A stretch of 64,000 bases of DNA from Cheilinus undulatus (GCF_018320785.1 NC_054888.1:21468438-21532437); one strand, 5' to 3'; counted from the stretch's first letter, positions 33,001 to 48,000 are shown. Program-made: numbers and translations. Notes: a model not told the origin generated them from the sequence alone.

Positions 33001-36000
33001 TTAAAATAGACTGAATGAGGAGGAGGGCCGACAGTCCCACCCCTGGCCTAAACGTTAAAAACGACTTCATTAGAAAGTCGCATGGAAGAGAAATCTGTGC
33101 ATCAGAAAGTGCAGGTGCGAACATCATCTATACCAGTGGTTCCCAACCTTTTTTCCATTGAGCCCCCCCTTCAAATACACTGCCTGGCCAAAAAAAGTCG
33201 CCACCAAAAAAAGGTCACACACTCTAATATTTCGTTGGACCGCCTTTAGCTTTGATTACAGCACACATTCGCTGTGGCATTGTTTTAATGAGCTTCTGCA
33301 CTGTCACAAGATTTATTTCCATCCAGTGTTGCATTGATTTTAATATTGATGATGCGAGAGTCTGACCACTGCGCAAAGCCTTCTCCAGCACATCCCAAAA
33401 ATTCTTAATGGGGTTAAGGTCTGGACTCTGTGGTGGCCAATCCATGTGTGAAAATGGTGTCTCATGCTCCCTGAACCACTCTTTCACAGTTTGAGCCCGT
33501 TGAATCCTGGCATTGTCATCTTGGAGTATGCCCGTGCCATTAGGGAAGACAAAATCCATTGTTTAAGAAACGAGAAGTTACTCATTGCATCAGCTGAAGT
33601 TAAATAACTTGTTGCAAGCTGAAAGATAATTGCCCATGCAGTAATAATCCAATCGGAGGTTCGTACCTATTTGCTTAGTTAAATCCTGGTGGCGACTTTT
33701 TTTTTTGGCCAGGAAGTGTATCTAAGAAGAACTGAACCAAGGATCTAGACAGACTGCCAGAGTTGTGTTAAAAAGTTAAAAATCAAGGAAAGACTCGATA
33801 CGATACAAGACAATACAAGACGTGGGATCTAAACATGTATTTCTTTCTCTGATTTTATGAGCAGCGACCTCAATCAGGATGTCTGTGATAATCAAAGTGT
33901 CGAGGAGGATTAAAGGTACCTTGGCGAAGGAGTGCATGATCTCAGACAGGACGTCCGAGTCAGGCTCGGTGCCGATGGCCTTGATGAGAGCGTCGCACAT
34001 GAAGTGCCACATCTGGGTGAGATACTCCGGCCCTCTGACACGCGCACACTCCAGCAGCAGGGGCATGGACTCGGCGGCCGCCACCCGGACACGTGAGTGG
34101 AGTTAAGGAAAAATCTCAGCCACTTTAGCACCTCTGAATTTTACCTCCACTCATAAACTGAACTGAAGAATTTTGAACTTTTGACCATTTTTTATGTTAA
34201 GCTTCAAGACTTTTTAACAAAGTCCCACTTAAGCTGCTAAGGACCAAAAATGCACTTTTCATATAGTAGCTATAAAAATACGAAACATTAATATTTTCAT
34301 TAAGCGTCGTCTTTCACCTACAACTGCCCTAATTTTTGTTATAAATATTTATTATTTTTTTGAACATTTTAACCCTACGAATGCCAGCGTTTTGTCATGA
34401 TGCCACCATGCTTTTAGATAGAAAAATGAATTAGTTTCAATATGCTACATGCAAAATCATTTTTGTGTTGAATTATTACATCCTGGGATATATCAATGAT
34501 TAGAAGAAACATTGATTTTTGTGCATTATTATTTTTTTGCATGTTTTTTCTCCATTTGCCAAATATGATCAAAATGACGCCATCTGGTGGAGAGTAGTGA
34601 AAATGATCAATTCCAAGGCAAAAGCCCAGACTGACACCCTGATGTAATAAAATACCTGTTTTATGCTTTAATGGAAGTGAGATCATAAATGTCAGTTTGA
34701 ATGGATTTCAATGGGGCGTTTTTGGCTCTTAACAGCTTGAGTGTGACTTTTGCTTCTAAACTGTATTTTAGACTTACTGCAGGAGCTGAGCTGGAAATAA
34801 GATCAAATAAAACACAATCCAAAAATCATGCCATAAACATGAGCACAGCCGAAATGATCAAAATATAAAGAAGGAAAAATGAGCTTAGGATTTCAACACA
34901 AGGATATCATCATGGAAGTAAAACTTGAGCAGAGGCACCATCAGCTTCACCACCTGCTCCGTGTACTCCACGAAGCCCTCCTTCAGCTCTTTGGCATAAC
35001 ACACCTGCAAAACAGCACAGCAAGTCTCACTAAAAGCACAGAAATCAACATCTAGATGATCAAATCCACCTCAGATCAGGCGCTTAGTGTCTGAGGCCAC
35101 CCTGGACGACTCACCAGCATCTGGCAGGCGGTGGCTTTCTCCTCCAGGCCGGCGGTCTTAATTCCAAAACTCTGCTGGTCGCCAAGGTTCACGAACTCCC
35201 AGCCGTCATCCTCAGATATGTTCTCCATGTCCTGAGCTACAACACAGATTCATGTCAGAACTAAATCTTTCACTTTCTCTGCTGCTTGTTAAGGCTTAAA
35301 AACAGTTTAATCTGCCAAACTTTCACTGTGTACTTACTGTCAAGCAGGGCAACCTCAGGCTTGATGGACGCCGTCTTCATCAGCGGACCCATCACCACAG
35401 GGAGATACTGCTGGAACTCTTTACCGAGGATCTTGCACATCCTGGCCCAGGCTGAGATCATGTATGAGATCTGTAACAGACAGAAATGTCATCACAAAGG
35501 TACAACATCATAAAGAGAAGATTCGAGGTTATGTTAGGTGGTCCTACCTGTGGATCGTCGTCTTCCAGGTCATTAAAATCTGTTTGAGTTTTGAGGAGAA
35601 GCTGCATGACGGCTGAGGCGTCTGGCATAAACTGAAACAAGACAGGAAGAGAAAATAGAGATATTTAACCATTAAGAGCATGAAAAGTGTTGCAAACTGC
35701 AAATACATGCATGCAACTTTATCTTTCAGCAGGATATCTTGTTACATGTCAAACAGGCATGCAAACATGTTTAAATGTTGCATATCCATCTGCTGGTTTT
35801 GATTTCAGGGTTACCATACCTTCTCCTTGCCGACAGCAAGTCCGATCAGACTGATACACTCGATGGTTTTCCCTCTCAGCAGCCGCAGCTCTTTCTGCAC
35901 GGCGTTTTCCACGATGTGTTTAAGCGATGGCATGAACAAGTCGTAATATGGCACGAATTTCTCCTCCGCTGTGTCGGCAACTGAGGCAATGGACGTCACC

Positions 36001-39000
36001 ACCTGCTCCAGGACCAGTTTGGTGCCTTTCTGGATCAACTGTGATGACGAGGCGACTCGTTGTAAGTTCATATACATTCAAAGCAGGGAGACGTGTTAAG
36101 GTTGATTTTCGTCTCTTACCTCCTGCAGTTTGGCGACCATGATGACGTGGAGGTGTTGCACCAGGCTGTCCAGATACGGGATGAGAAGGGTTTTGGGGCA
36201 GTCTTCTGTAAAGTTGATGAGAGCGGCTGCGGCGTGAGCCTGCACCCGAGGGTTACTCTGATCCTCCATCGTCTGCAGCAGAGCTGAGATCACCTGGAGG
36301 AAGACAATCAAAAACGTCACCATCAAAGTTCTCCATTCTGGTGGGTGCGCGCTCTGTATGCTGCGCTTTATGCACCTTATCATGGAATTTCTTCTGGAAG
36401 GTCGGGGCGAAGTCGGTGGCCATTTGTCCGATGGCGTTGCAGGCAGCGTATCGGACCCTTGGATGCTGATAAGACAAGGATTCATAAGCTCCAAAGAAGA
36501 CTGAAAGTTTGGTGTATGTGTGAAAATGTTTGACGTTTTAGTGTCTTACGGGATCAGAGCAGAAGAGGAGGACAAAGCTGACGATCTCCTGCAGAATCGC
36601 CTCCATCTGCTGGTGGCAGCCCTCGCCAATGGCAGAGAGCGCCATCAGACCGGCGTGACGGTACTTCCAGTCAGCTAAGGACAAAAACACAATGGATTAG
36701 CATCAACTATGGGGCATCTTATCCTCTTAATGCATGCAACTTATTTTAAATGTTACGCTTCATAATGCTAGTCACTTACAAAGATTTTTTGACCGTTTGC
36801 ATTAGTCTGTCTTGATTAAAAACCATGTGAAGGCTTAAAACAACAGCAGTTTGTAAACAATCACTCACGGTTCTGCAGCATGCTCATGATGTGTTGTTTG
36901 ATCATCGGCAGGATGATTTTTCCTCCCAGACCACAGGCGATCCTGTCCAGAGCGCTCTCACCGGCTACAGCGTTACTGTCAGTGACAAGTTTGGCAAGAT
37001 GGTGAGTTTATATCCTTCAATATAAAAAAAAAAAATCTGACCCCCCCCCCCCAAAAAAAAGGTCTAAAATTATAAGTCTACCTGTCGAAATCATCATCCT
37101 CTAGCTCATCGGCCAACGCCCACTCGTCATCATCCTCCAGGTCGACCATCATCGCCAACATCTGAGGCACTGAAGCAACGACACACAGGTTCAACTCATG
37201 AGTCTGATCTTTTCTACCAAACCACACAGGCTGGATAAATCTAGTAAACAAAGATGGAGCAGATCCTCACCGCTCTGAGCCACAATGGCTGTGTGTTTCC
37301 TCAACATGGCGGCTGCCGTCTCCGATAAAGTCACGATGACCTCCAGAGCCAGCTGCCTCTGCATGTTGGTCAGGTTTGTGTCTGCACACAGCTGAGGAGA
37401 CCGTGAGGAGAGGTCAGTTTGTAGATTTTAAAGCTTTATAGACTGAGTTTCAGTTAAGTTGTGTGTCTGTTTCTCACCTTGAGGCAGAGCTGCAGCGTGG
37501 CCTCCAGGTTGGGTCTCAGGTATTTGGGCGCTGTGTCGGCGATCTCCACCAAAGACTTGAGCACAGAGTCGTCTCCCTGGTAGCAGGATTCATTCACCGC
37601 CTGGTTTAACAGGAGCTCAGGTCAGTGTTGTGAAATGCACCTTTATCCAAGCTAAATGTGAGAGCTTAGCCTCCCAGTATGAGTCAATAAAACCCTCGAA
37701 CCGTCTCACTAGAGCTGAAACACTAAGGCTGTTGGGAAATGACGGCAGGATCCGGCATGTTCAAGAACCAGGTCCTGAAGATAAATGTTTCAAAGTTTCC
37801 TGCTTGTACGGGGAAATATTTTACAACTCCAATTCCAAAAAAGTTGGGATAGGGCCACGTTTTTACCAACATCCTGTAAACATCTGGTGTGAGGAGGCCA
37901 GTTGGGAGAGGAATGTTGTCCCATTCTTGTCTGATTTTTGGTTCTAGCTGCTCAACAGTCCTGGGTCTTCTTGGCCTGATTTGCCTTTTATGATGCTCAG
38001 TTCCTATTGGTGAAAGGTCTGGACTGTGAAGCCAGGCTGTTGTGATGGATGTTGCTCTAAATAGGGATGCACAATATCGGACTATTTGCAGATATCCAAA
38101 TATGTATTTCAGACCTAGAACTTCAGTCTTTTGAACAAATTTTACCGTAGAAGGATGAACAAAGAAACAAACATGAGGCACATCTTAAAACACTAGGCCA
38201 TCTGCACCCTGTGTCCATACTTCTAAAATACACCTTTTATACCCAGTCATGTTACTGACGTTTTGCTATTAAGGTGGAAAATGCTCCTCAAGCATTAGTA
38301 CTACTTACTTTCCAGCCTTTTGTTGCCACGCCCCTACTTTTTTTGAGATGTGTTGCTGCCATCTGATATGTTGTTGACGCTCTATTGTGAATATTATATG
38401 GGTTTATGAGATTTGACAACCATTGCATTCTGTTTACATTTTATTCAGTGTCCCAGCTTTTTTGGAATCAGGCTTGTATTAAAGAGGATATGCTCTCCAT
38501 GACTTATACTACAACCTGACTAGATTCAGCATAGGGTTCAGAGTGGACAGAGCTGTTGGAGGTTCTGCAGGAGGAGTTCTGTGTGTGAAAGTAAAGATGA
38601 TGCAATGACTGATGGGAGGAACATCTAACAGGCCATCTGTTTGCACCGCAGAAAGACAATCAATAAAGATGTTAAGCAAACAAAACCTACCCACTGACCA
38701 TAAAACGCGCACTGATGCTAAACAGTAGAGGCAAACAAACAGAGCTAGCCTCGAGTCCCTTTGTTTACCTTGCTTATGTCGCCTTTGTGCAGTTATTAAC
38801 ATTTCACATAGAAACAAAGCTTAGATGACCGCTGCAGACATTTCATCTGCTCAGATGTTTGCAGAGATCAATAAAATGCTAAACAGCATTCAGTTGTCCC
38901 CAGATGGGTTCCAGGTTTTCATCCAGGCTGATGTATTCAGGACTACAATCTCAACTAAGAGCAGAAATCCTGTTCACGGCCTACAGGTTCTATTTTTATG

Positions 39001-42000
39001 AGCAGAATCAGCAAATAGAAATTATAAAAAGCACAAAAGCTGTTTCATCTCACCTGCAGGATTCCTGGGAGGAGGTCTGCAAAGTGTTTGAGCAGAGCCG
39101 TGTTGCTTTCATTTGACAGAACAAAGGACGCCGCGGCCCGAGCAGCCAAGGTACGAATCTGGAGAAAGGCGTTAGAAAATTACATGTACAGTCATATAAA
39201 TCAGGGAATTATCAGCCTTAAATCCCTCCTGGAGATCCTACCTGTGGGTTCTCCTGATCCTGCATGCACTGAACCAACATGCGCTTGATGACCTCCATGT
39301 AGTGCTGCTGCTGGTTCCCAAAGATCCCTGGAAAGTTCCTGAAAAACAAACATTTATCAGCAGCAGAACACAAGAGTACCTTAACTTTGCAATAATGCAG
39401 CAGGAGAGTTACCAGAATATGTGGAGGGCAGCTTCTCGCAGGCCCACTTTTTCTGAGTTTACAGAGTCAAACAGGAACTTCAGCAACTCCGGCCACTGGT
39501 TATTCCCATCGTCATCTACATAGAAAACATCACAATCAGACAGCGCACAATCAAGTCAAAGTCCTTACACGATAACTGATTCTTTCTCACAGCTGTAAAA
39601 GCGCCCAAGTTACCGATGAGGTTGCGGGAGAGCTCGGCGGCGATGTCGCACACCTTCTTGCGGATGTTGGGCGAGCTCTCCTGCTGGATGCTGGTCAGCA
39701 GCTCTGTCTTGATGGCCGTCTGCATCTCCAGCGTCAGGCCCGGGTAGATCTCCTCGAAGGACGACGACAGCAGCCGCCGCAGCAGCACCGCCGCCATCTG
39801 TTTGACCTGGGAGAAGACAACAGACAAGGTAATGCTTATCATCATAACCCCTAAAGAAACAGTGCAGGGCTGAAGTTGTTTGTAGGCTCTGCCAAGATAT
39901 ACTCAATCATAACAGAGGCATTGGGCACCAACGTGCAAAAATGATCAAATGCTAGCATTCGCCACATTCTGCAGGGGTGAAATTATTCCCTAGCAACCTT
40001 CCTAGTCATAATATAGAAGCACCAAGGGAGTAGATTTCCAATAGCTTCCCAAAAAACTTGGGATTAGAGCAATTTTAGTCATCCTGACATGCTTAAATGT
40101 GATTAAAAATTCTAGATTTAGTCAGGCTAGCACAAAAGTCTGATATTTTCTAATTGCATTCAATAGAAATGCACAATATTGTGCAGCCCTAGAATGTAAA
40201 CGTGCTAATGGCACCAATGGTATCTTAAGAATCACAGATAAACAGCAGGATAGTAGCCGCAAACCTTCATACTCAAGTTTTTTTCATTGTTTTAAAACTT
40301 ACATGACTTCTAATGTACTAAAATTAAGTTTCATGACCTGTTTTCTTACTTTTGCCTACAGAAAGCCTTCCCCCTATTCATATAGATGGATTTGACAGAA
40401 CAGCAGCAGCTAGGTACCAAAGTCAGCAGTGATTTCTGTATGAAGCACCACAAGTCAAACTGTTCATCTTCTGTAAAAGGGTCAATTTGTAAGCAATAGG
40501 CTGTGTCTGCTTGTTCCAAATTTGATATAAACTCACTAAATTAAATCAGCAGCATCTACTGGTCTGTCTTGTATGTTCTTAAACCTCTGGTTAGTTATGA
40601 CTGAAGGTATGAGGCTAGCTAAAGCCTCAAAAACACAAATCTGCAGTGATAAAACTTGCATCATCTGAGAAAGGCAGAGTCACTCTCCGTGGAGCGAGCT
40701 CCTATTCGCCTGCTCCCGTTTCAGGACTCTAAAAATATCCACCTCGAGGTAAAGAAAAAGGAAGCGTGAGGGCCAAAGCAGCTGCTGGACGAGGAGTAAA
40801 TACAACGGCCTGAATGCCAAAACTGTGAGTCATAACTCACAGCTGAGAGGAGGGATGGACCGCATTCCTAAAACGCCACCAACATCACGCCTTAATGAAC
40901 AGATAGATGGCAGGAATACAGACAGGAAGTGGTATCACATGAACTCTGGATGGCTTCTCAAACACTGATGTAGCTCAGCATGCTGAGCTTTAAATGAAGA
41001 CATCTCAAAGGAGGAAAAAAAACATTTCACAGCAGACATGTAAAACACTGACTAACCTCCTCTGCAGCGGATGCATCTCTGATGGCCTGCAGCAGGAACG
41101 TGATCTTGTTCTGACCTGGGATGGTGTCATAGGTCTCCTACAAGGAAGAAATCACCACACATGGTTAGGATGAGACATGCAGGAAACATTTAAGCATAAT
41201 GTAAACTCAGGGACAAGTCATCTCCAACAGGCGCCAGGTTATCTTCCTGTCCGTCCAGTTACAAAGAGATCTCCTTTTGCACAGAGTTTGTCTAGATTTA
41301 GGATTCTTTTTTGATAATTTAGATAATTGTGATTTCTCAGAAATCAGAGATAGATTCTAAAGAGCCGATACCAGTTATTAGCATTTCTGAGATGGATAGC
41401 CGATATTTGGAGCCAACATGCAAACAGTTTGGCACGTCAGTCAATAACGATAATAATGTATGCATGTCTAGAAATACAGTGATCAAATAATAGTGATAAA
41501 ATAAAGCAAAATGCAGAGTTTAGCACTCTCTCTACCGCCACAAGAAGCCCAAGAAGCGAGAAAACAGAAGTGATGTTTTTTCGCATTTATTGCTTATTCC
41601 TTGTGATGTCTAGCCAATCAAATCGTTTTGTGGGTGGGAGTTAAGGGTGAGACCGGACAATCAAAACAAAGGCAGAGTGTGGCACCAAAGTATTGCAATT
41701 TTTGATCTACAGTTTAAAATAAAAGCTGATTATGCTCGATTATGGCCAAAATGTTCAATCATGATTGTCCTGATTATCACCAACAACATGGCATGCATTT
41801 GTCCAACTTAAGCAATCTGAACAATGGGGAAAAATAAATTCATGAATGGATGAATAAATGTTTAAAGCAAGTGAAGATGTAAAAACACTAAAACAGAAGG
41901 CAAGTTTTTGCTGATGGAATCAAATAAATGTTAGCTGCTTCTGTTGTACTGTCCAAGTTGCATAAAAAAATTGCCAGGACAGAAACATTCCCAATTTTCT

Positions 42001-45000
42001 GTGTAATTTAGAGTCTCAGTTGACATGCACAGTTAAGTTGATCTACAGCAGTGTTACTCAACCCTGCCTAACCAAAGAGCCAAATTGCTGAAAAATACCT
42101 TTGCAAGAGCCATAATCTAATGCGAAAAGTGGTGATAACGGGTTAAAGTTGCAGTAAAAATAAGTTAAAGCTAGCAAAATGGTCAAAAAGTGGCAAAAAT
42201 GGGTGAATAGGGGCAAAATAGGCATTAAAGAGCAAAAATGGGGTGAAAAGTGATAGAAATGGAGAGAAAACGTGGAAAAAATGGGTGAGAAGTGACAAAA
42301 AAATGAGTAACAGGTGGCAAAATGGTCAAAAAGTGGCAAAAAAATGAGTGAAAAGTGATTTAAATGTGCAAAAAGCAGCAAAAGGTGGCAAAAAAGGGGG
42401 GAAAAGAGGCATTTAATGGCAAAAAGCTGAACAAAAGTGGCAAACTTGGTGAAAAAGAGCAAAAATCTGATTAAAGTGGCAAAAATCGGTGGGGCGTGGC
42501 AAAAAAGAAGTTCCAAAAATGGGTTTAAAATCAGCACAAATGGATTCAAAGTGGCAAAAAGGGGGAAAAAGGTTAAACAACTGCATGTAAGGACAATGGA
42601 AACATATAGGCAAAAATAAAGGTTCACAGTTAAGTCTGATAAGTAAAGCCTACTGTGAATGAGTGAGAAAAAAAACTGATTAATGTGACTTGCAGTGGAT
42701 AATTTTAAAGGTCAAAGTTTTCCTTTATTAAGATTTTCTGGGGGAATATTTCAAATTCAGATGTAGTAGAGCCACAAATCACCACAAAAAGAGCCAGTGT
42801 TGAGTATCATTGATCTACAGTCAAATCCTGATTAGGAAACTTTCATGGCTACCGTCCTAGTCCCTAGACAAACACTGATGAAGACAAGATCATGGTACTT
42901 CAATTAGCCGACATGCTGACAAGTTAAAGCAAAAAAACTGTTGGTGTTATGAACATGTTTCATACATGTTTCATACATGTACTTTACTACTAGAGGACGT
43001 CTTCTGGGTGAAAGACAAGCGCAGAAACGGTCTAGTTGAGATGTATGCTTGCAAGGGTAAATGGATCTACAACCACTTTATGTTGGTTTGTTGGTCTGTC
43101 TTTGAGTTATTCAACTTGCAGTTATGCCTTCTTAACCGACATTTAATTTACATAGTTCTTAAAAACTATCAGTCGACGTTTTTTTTTGCTGCATGTTTGA
43201 CTGTTGGCATGCCATGAAGAGAAGAAACGCAGCTTCTTAACTTCAAACGGCCTCCATCTTCTGCTGAATCATTCTTTTATTCAACTTAACCACGTCTTTA
43301 CCATAATCTGAGACCTGAAAAACCAGAAAACCTGCTCGCGAGTCTGTTTTGGTCCTCAGCGTTTAGAAGTGATATCATTGCAGCAACGGGAGAAATGCAA
43401 ACACACAGGGGAGAGGGAATGGGCGTGTCCTCAGAGGGAAATATTACAACACAATCATGTGTAATCCTCTACTAAAATCCTCCTCTATTAGGTTTAGATT
43501 AGAGACAGCTCAATGACACTGTTGGACGTCTCACGTGGAAGAGGGAGAGAAAAGACCTTAAAGTAATCGCTTTTAAAAAAGTGGGAAATTTGCACGTCAA
43601 AGAGGCGACAGGCGGGGATGGTGAGATGGGGGAGAAAGCTGATTACGAATGGAAGCGCATTTGAATAGAAACTTCAAGGGAGTTTTAAAAAGCGTCTTTT
43701 AGCCTAAAAATAGAGCCAGCTGAAGCTTTGGTTTTAGTTGCTTATTTAGGCTGCATCTACACTGAAATAGTCACAGATATCTTAACAATAATCCTTAGCA
43801 AAGGAGCGCCAATAATGAGATTTTCTACTGGATCTGGTCTTAAGAACTTTTGAAGATGAGCACACATAAATAAATCATACTTTAAGGTTGTACCCCCCTC
43901 ATGTTGAGGCTTTTAAGCTGCTTTCCAGGGAAATGGTAGCTTGGACCCCCAAAAACCAGGGTCACCATGATATCAGAAATTCAAACGTACAAATATGAAC
44001 AATATCGACTCAGTTACAATGCCACTGCAACAGAAATACAAACCTGAAACACTCGATTTTGAGTAACAATTGCAATTTTGTCACAACGCAGCAGTTCCTG
44101 TGCAAGTTCTGATGGTTTAATTCCTGTTCTTCACACTTTTTTGCTGTTTGGGGCATTTTTCAATGATATCCATCACTAAAACAACAAAAATGATCATTTT
44201 TTAAAAAGTGGTATCAAAAAGCATCCAAGTATCTAAAATTTTCACAACTTCAGTCACAAACTGTAGCATTGTTGTTCAAAAAACACCAAATTCAGGCCTT
44301 AAAGCTTGAAAAAGAACCACTTTAACCTACAAAAAATGTTCAAGTTTACTGGAGAAGTGATGGCAAACTTAGACCCATTTCTCCTCTGGCAACAAAAAAA
44401 AATGAAATCCCTAGCTACTAGTAGAGGGTCACTCCTTGTTTTAAATGCCAAAAAATGATAAGCATGCCGCCTTAACTGCACACGTGTTGGCATGGTTTAG
44501 TGCCCAAAACTCGCCAATATTCTCCTGCAATTGAGACAGGTCTCTGTCTTTCACTCGGGCAGATTTTGGTTAGAATATGGCTGAAGATCCACGCATCCAA
44601 GAGTCAGAATTCTCATCAGTTTTATCCAAAATTAACCAACACCAATTTGGTTTCTTTAACAAAAGCGCCTGGTAGTCCATTACAGCGCCACAGAGACTTT
44701 CCTGAATGAGGTGGATGAGGATCTAGACACCTAAAAGCTAAGTAGTGGTTGTGTTTGAAGCCTAAAAGTGAGTCAAAGTCTTCTCCAGATGGATCACTTC
44801 CTACTGGGACACAAAGGGAGCGTTTCTATAAAGGATGAATTCCAGTGAGCTTAGCATCGCAGCAGACCGTCTGTGGTTTACAAAGAAAACCGCTGACTGC
44901 CAAACCAGGGAGGGGAGCGTGATAAGGTTCTACTACCTCATCCAAAAGTCGGATGCTAAAGAGGTAAACTTTTCAGAACAATGCTTCGCTGCTACGAGCG

Positions 45001-48000
45001 GCTAATCAGGGTGGGAAAATAAAAGTGAAAAGGGCAGCGAGACTGAGCCCCAACAAATCCTCAGAGGAGCTAATCCCACCAGAGGATGGCCTGGCTCCGA
45101 TGTGACGTGACTGACAGTGAGATAATTCGCTTTCGTGAGCGACAGGAACCAAACAAGGAAAGCAACAGCGCCAATTCTGACTATTTTAAACGCTTACAGA
45201 TCAACACTTGAAGTGTTGGCCTTTGGGTTGGCCCATGTATGAAGAAACCACCAAAAAGTCCAAGGAATAGAAATATGCCAGTCTAAAGATCTGCAGAGAT
45301 GAGACTGGTCAAAATCAGGTTCATGTCTTTATGAAATAAAAGCTTTTTCTGTAACCTCAATGTGACCACAGAAAAAAACAACTAAAACTTTGCTGAACTG
45401 AAGGAAAGGTTCTGATTAAAAATAGAGAAATCCCAACAGCTAAAGTGAAAACATAATCACAGCATTCTGCTCTTTAATGGCTCTACTGAACCAGACACTG
45501 AGCTGCTATAAACCGGTGTTTGCCCCAGGTTTTAGCTGAAAGCTAACGCTCCGAAACTAATTCAACTAGACCAGAAAATAACTTTTAAATGTCAGGAGAG
45601 TTTAATATCTTCTTATCCTTAAATATTTTGATTTTACATGTGATAGAAATAAAATCTTTTATGACTAATTGTTCAGAAAAGTACTAGAGATGCACGATGA
45701 TGGGTTTTAACAGACACAGATATTTAAAAGTAGTTCAGATCTAAACCTTCAGCCCTTAAAACACACCATTTAAAGTTTGAGGATGGACAAATTTCCGTCA
45801 TTTAAACATGCTTATATTGTAAGGAGTGATGAAAAAATGCATAAAAGCTTTGCTGACATAGCACTAGCTTACTTGTACTCTAAAAAAAACCTGAAAATCC
45901 CTGAAACCTCACTGTTCTTTAGTCTTATTCTAGCCAAAAGCTGCCACAAAACACAAGACTCTGTCTGCATGTTTTTGTGAGTAAAAACAAGACTTAACGC
46001 AATAATGAACATCTCAGACTAGTTTTGTAGACATGTCATGAAATGTGGCATCAATAATGTTGGATTTTACTCATTAAATCAGATTTTAAAAAGCTGGTAT
46101 TGTGACATCCCTTATGAACAATGATGACAACACTAGGATCAGATGTGCATTGATTGGGCCTTTATCAAAGTTTTGCAGATCACAGATGTATGTTTCTTTT
46201 TCAGCTTGTAGTATTGCAACATTTCCTTTCATGTATGACCGTGAAAAACTGAAAATAGGTGACTTCCGCTGCCAAGTGAACCATCTACTTGATCCTGCAG
46301 ACAGGTTTACCAGATGGCAGCATTAAAATGATCAAACATGACAGAAACATCGGGCGGCCCACATCTGTTCATGCCATATTATTAAGTGTGTCAACAGTGC
46401 CGATACTAGCCGATGTTACACTGATTAATTGGTGCATCTGTATTCAAATGAACACTCGGGTTGTTAAGGTACAAGGCTCTCAAACTTCAAACGCTTCAAT
46501 ATCTAAGTCACCCTTTTCATGGCCGTGAAAACTGAAATTATTGGGTAATTGCTTATTTGCATATCTAATTTGCACAGAAACATTCAGCTTTTTTTGTTAT
46601 GCCAACATATTTTACCAATGTACCAAGCATGACAGTGCTTATCTCCAGTTTGTGATGGCCTAATTCCTTTGCTATCTCAGGCTTTTCATCAATAATGTAC
46701 TGAAGCATCAAACTTTTCGGCAACAAGAGATATACAAATGCATTGGTTAAACATCAGCCAAATGATGTGGCACGGCCAGATATTAGTTACCAGTGTTTAT
46801 GGGGTATGTTCAATTGTTTTAATGCCTGAATTTGATGCCTCTAACTGCTGAGTCAATAAAAAATAACAGGGCAGAAGAAGTGACCTGTTGGACAAACCCT
46901 GATCTGATTTACTGGTCCTAAATTTGCATTGTCGTGTTAAAAATCAGCGCCAATTTCCCTAGTAGTGCATCTCTATAAGCAACCTCACTTGGGACTCGTG
47001 ATTTCTAGACATGTATTTACAATAATACAATAAAACAAAACACTCATTTATTAAAAGCATGGCCCTGGATTACTCAGCCTGGGCAATGTGTTAATTTTTT
47101 AAATATACAGGGGATGCACAGTATTACCTTTTAGCGTGTATCTGATGCAGACATTTAAAGGTAGTCAGAGCAAAACTTAAGTCCTTAGACTCACTCTGAA
47201 AGAAATAATGATGGATCAGATAAAACGGACACAGGTCTGATGTCCAGTCTAAAATCCACTAATGTATTTGTTGAACACCCAATAGTTACAGCTAATAATT
47301 GCAGATTTTTATAGCCAAATATACGCATGAATCTTATCTGCTGATACTTATATTATTATGTATCCCTAATATGTATACCCATAAACTATCAGGCAAGCTC
47401 TAGATCATTTCAGATTGTATTGATACAACAATAGACTGTTCTTCAGACTCAAACCGGCCATTTGTGATAGTGATGATGCAGTAAAAACCATACTGTTTAA
47501 AGTAAAACCACTACCAGAAGTATGCTTGATGGCAACAAAACATTATGTTTAAAATATTTAGGCCAAATGAGAAACTATCATTTCCTTTATTGTAGCCATG
47601 GCTCCAATGATTAGCCACATTTGGTCATTCATTTGGCCCATGAGGGGTAGACTGGTAACTGGCTTTGTTTTAATACTTCTTAATAAAAATATAAAGTCGT
47701 GGCGTCTGGTTCATATCACCAAGTCCTACTTTGATATGTTTTAATCCTCCTGTAAGCTAAAGTTAGTATCTTGTTAGCTTCAGACGACTAAAGGCCATTG
47801 CATAACGTCCATCACAGCTAGCATAGCTTGTCCTCATCATGAACTTAGCTCGTATCTACAACAAAACAAACTTCATTTGCTTCTTAATGAGACATATAAC
47901 GTGACATAGATGTTGGGGATTAATCTGGGGGTTCGTGTGTCTATCCTAAAGCAGCCACTCCTTCTAGTGCTGGTTTACTAGCTAAACTAGCAGCACTGTT

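Noticed and set aside
41300-41790. Possible element around gataattt / attatc phrases in ipo5 intron 1
   Set aside because: The inverted ends are too poor and no target duplication could be seen.
42058-42627. Minus-strand ORF of 189 codons, hydrophobic and Phe/Leu-rich, could look like a membrane protein
   Set aside because: It lies on the gtggcaaaaatggg-type satellite inside an hAT element, which explains its composition; no family resemblance.
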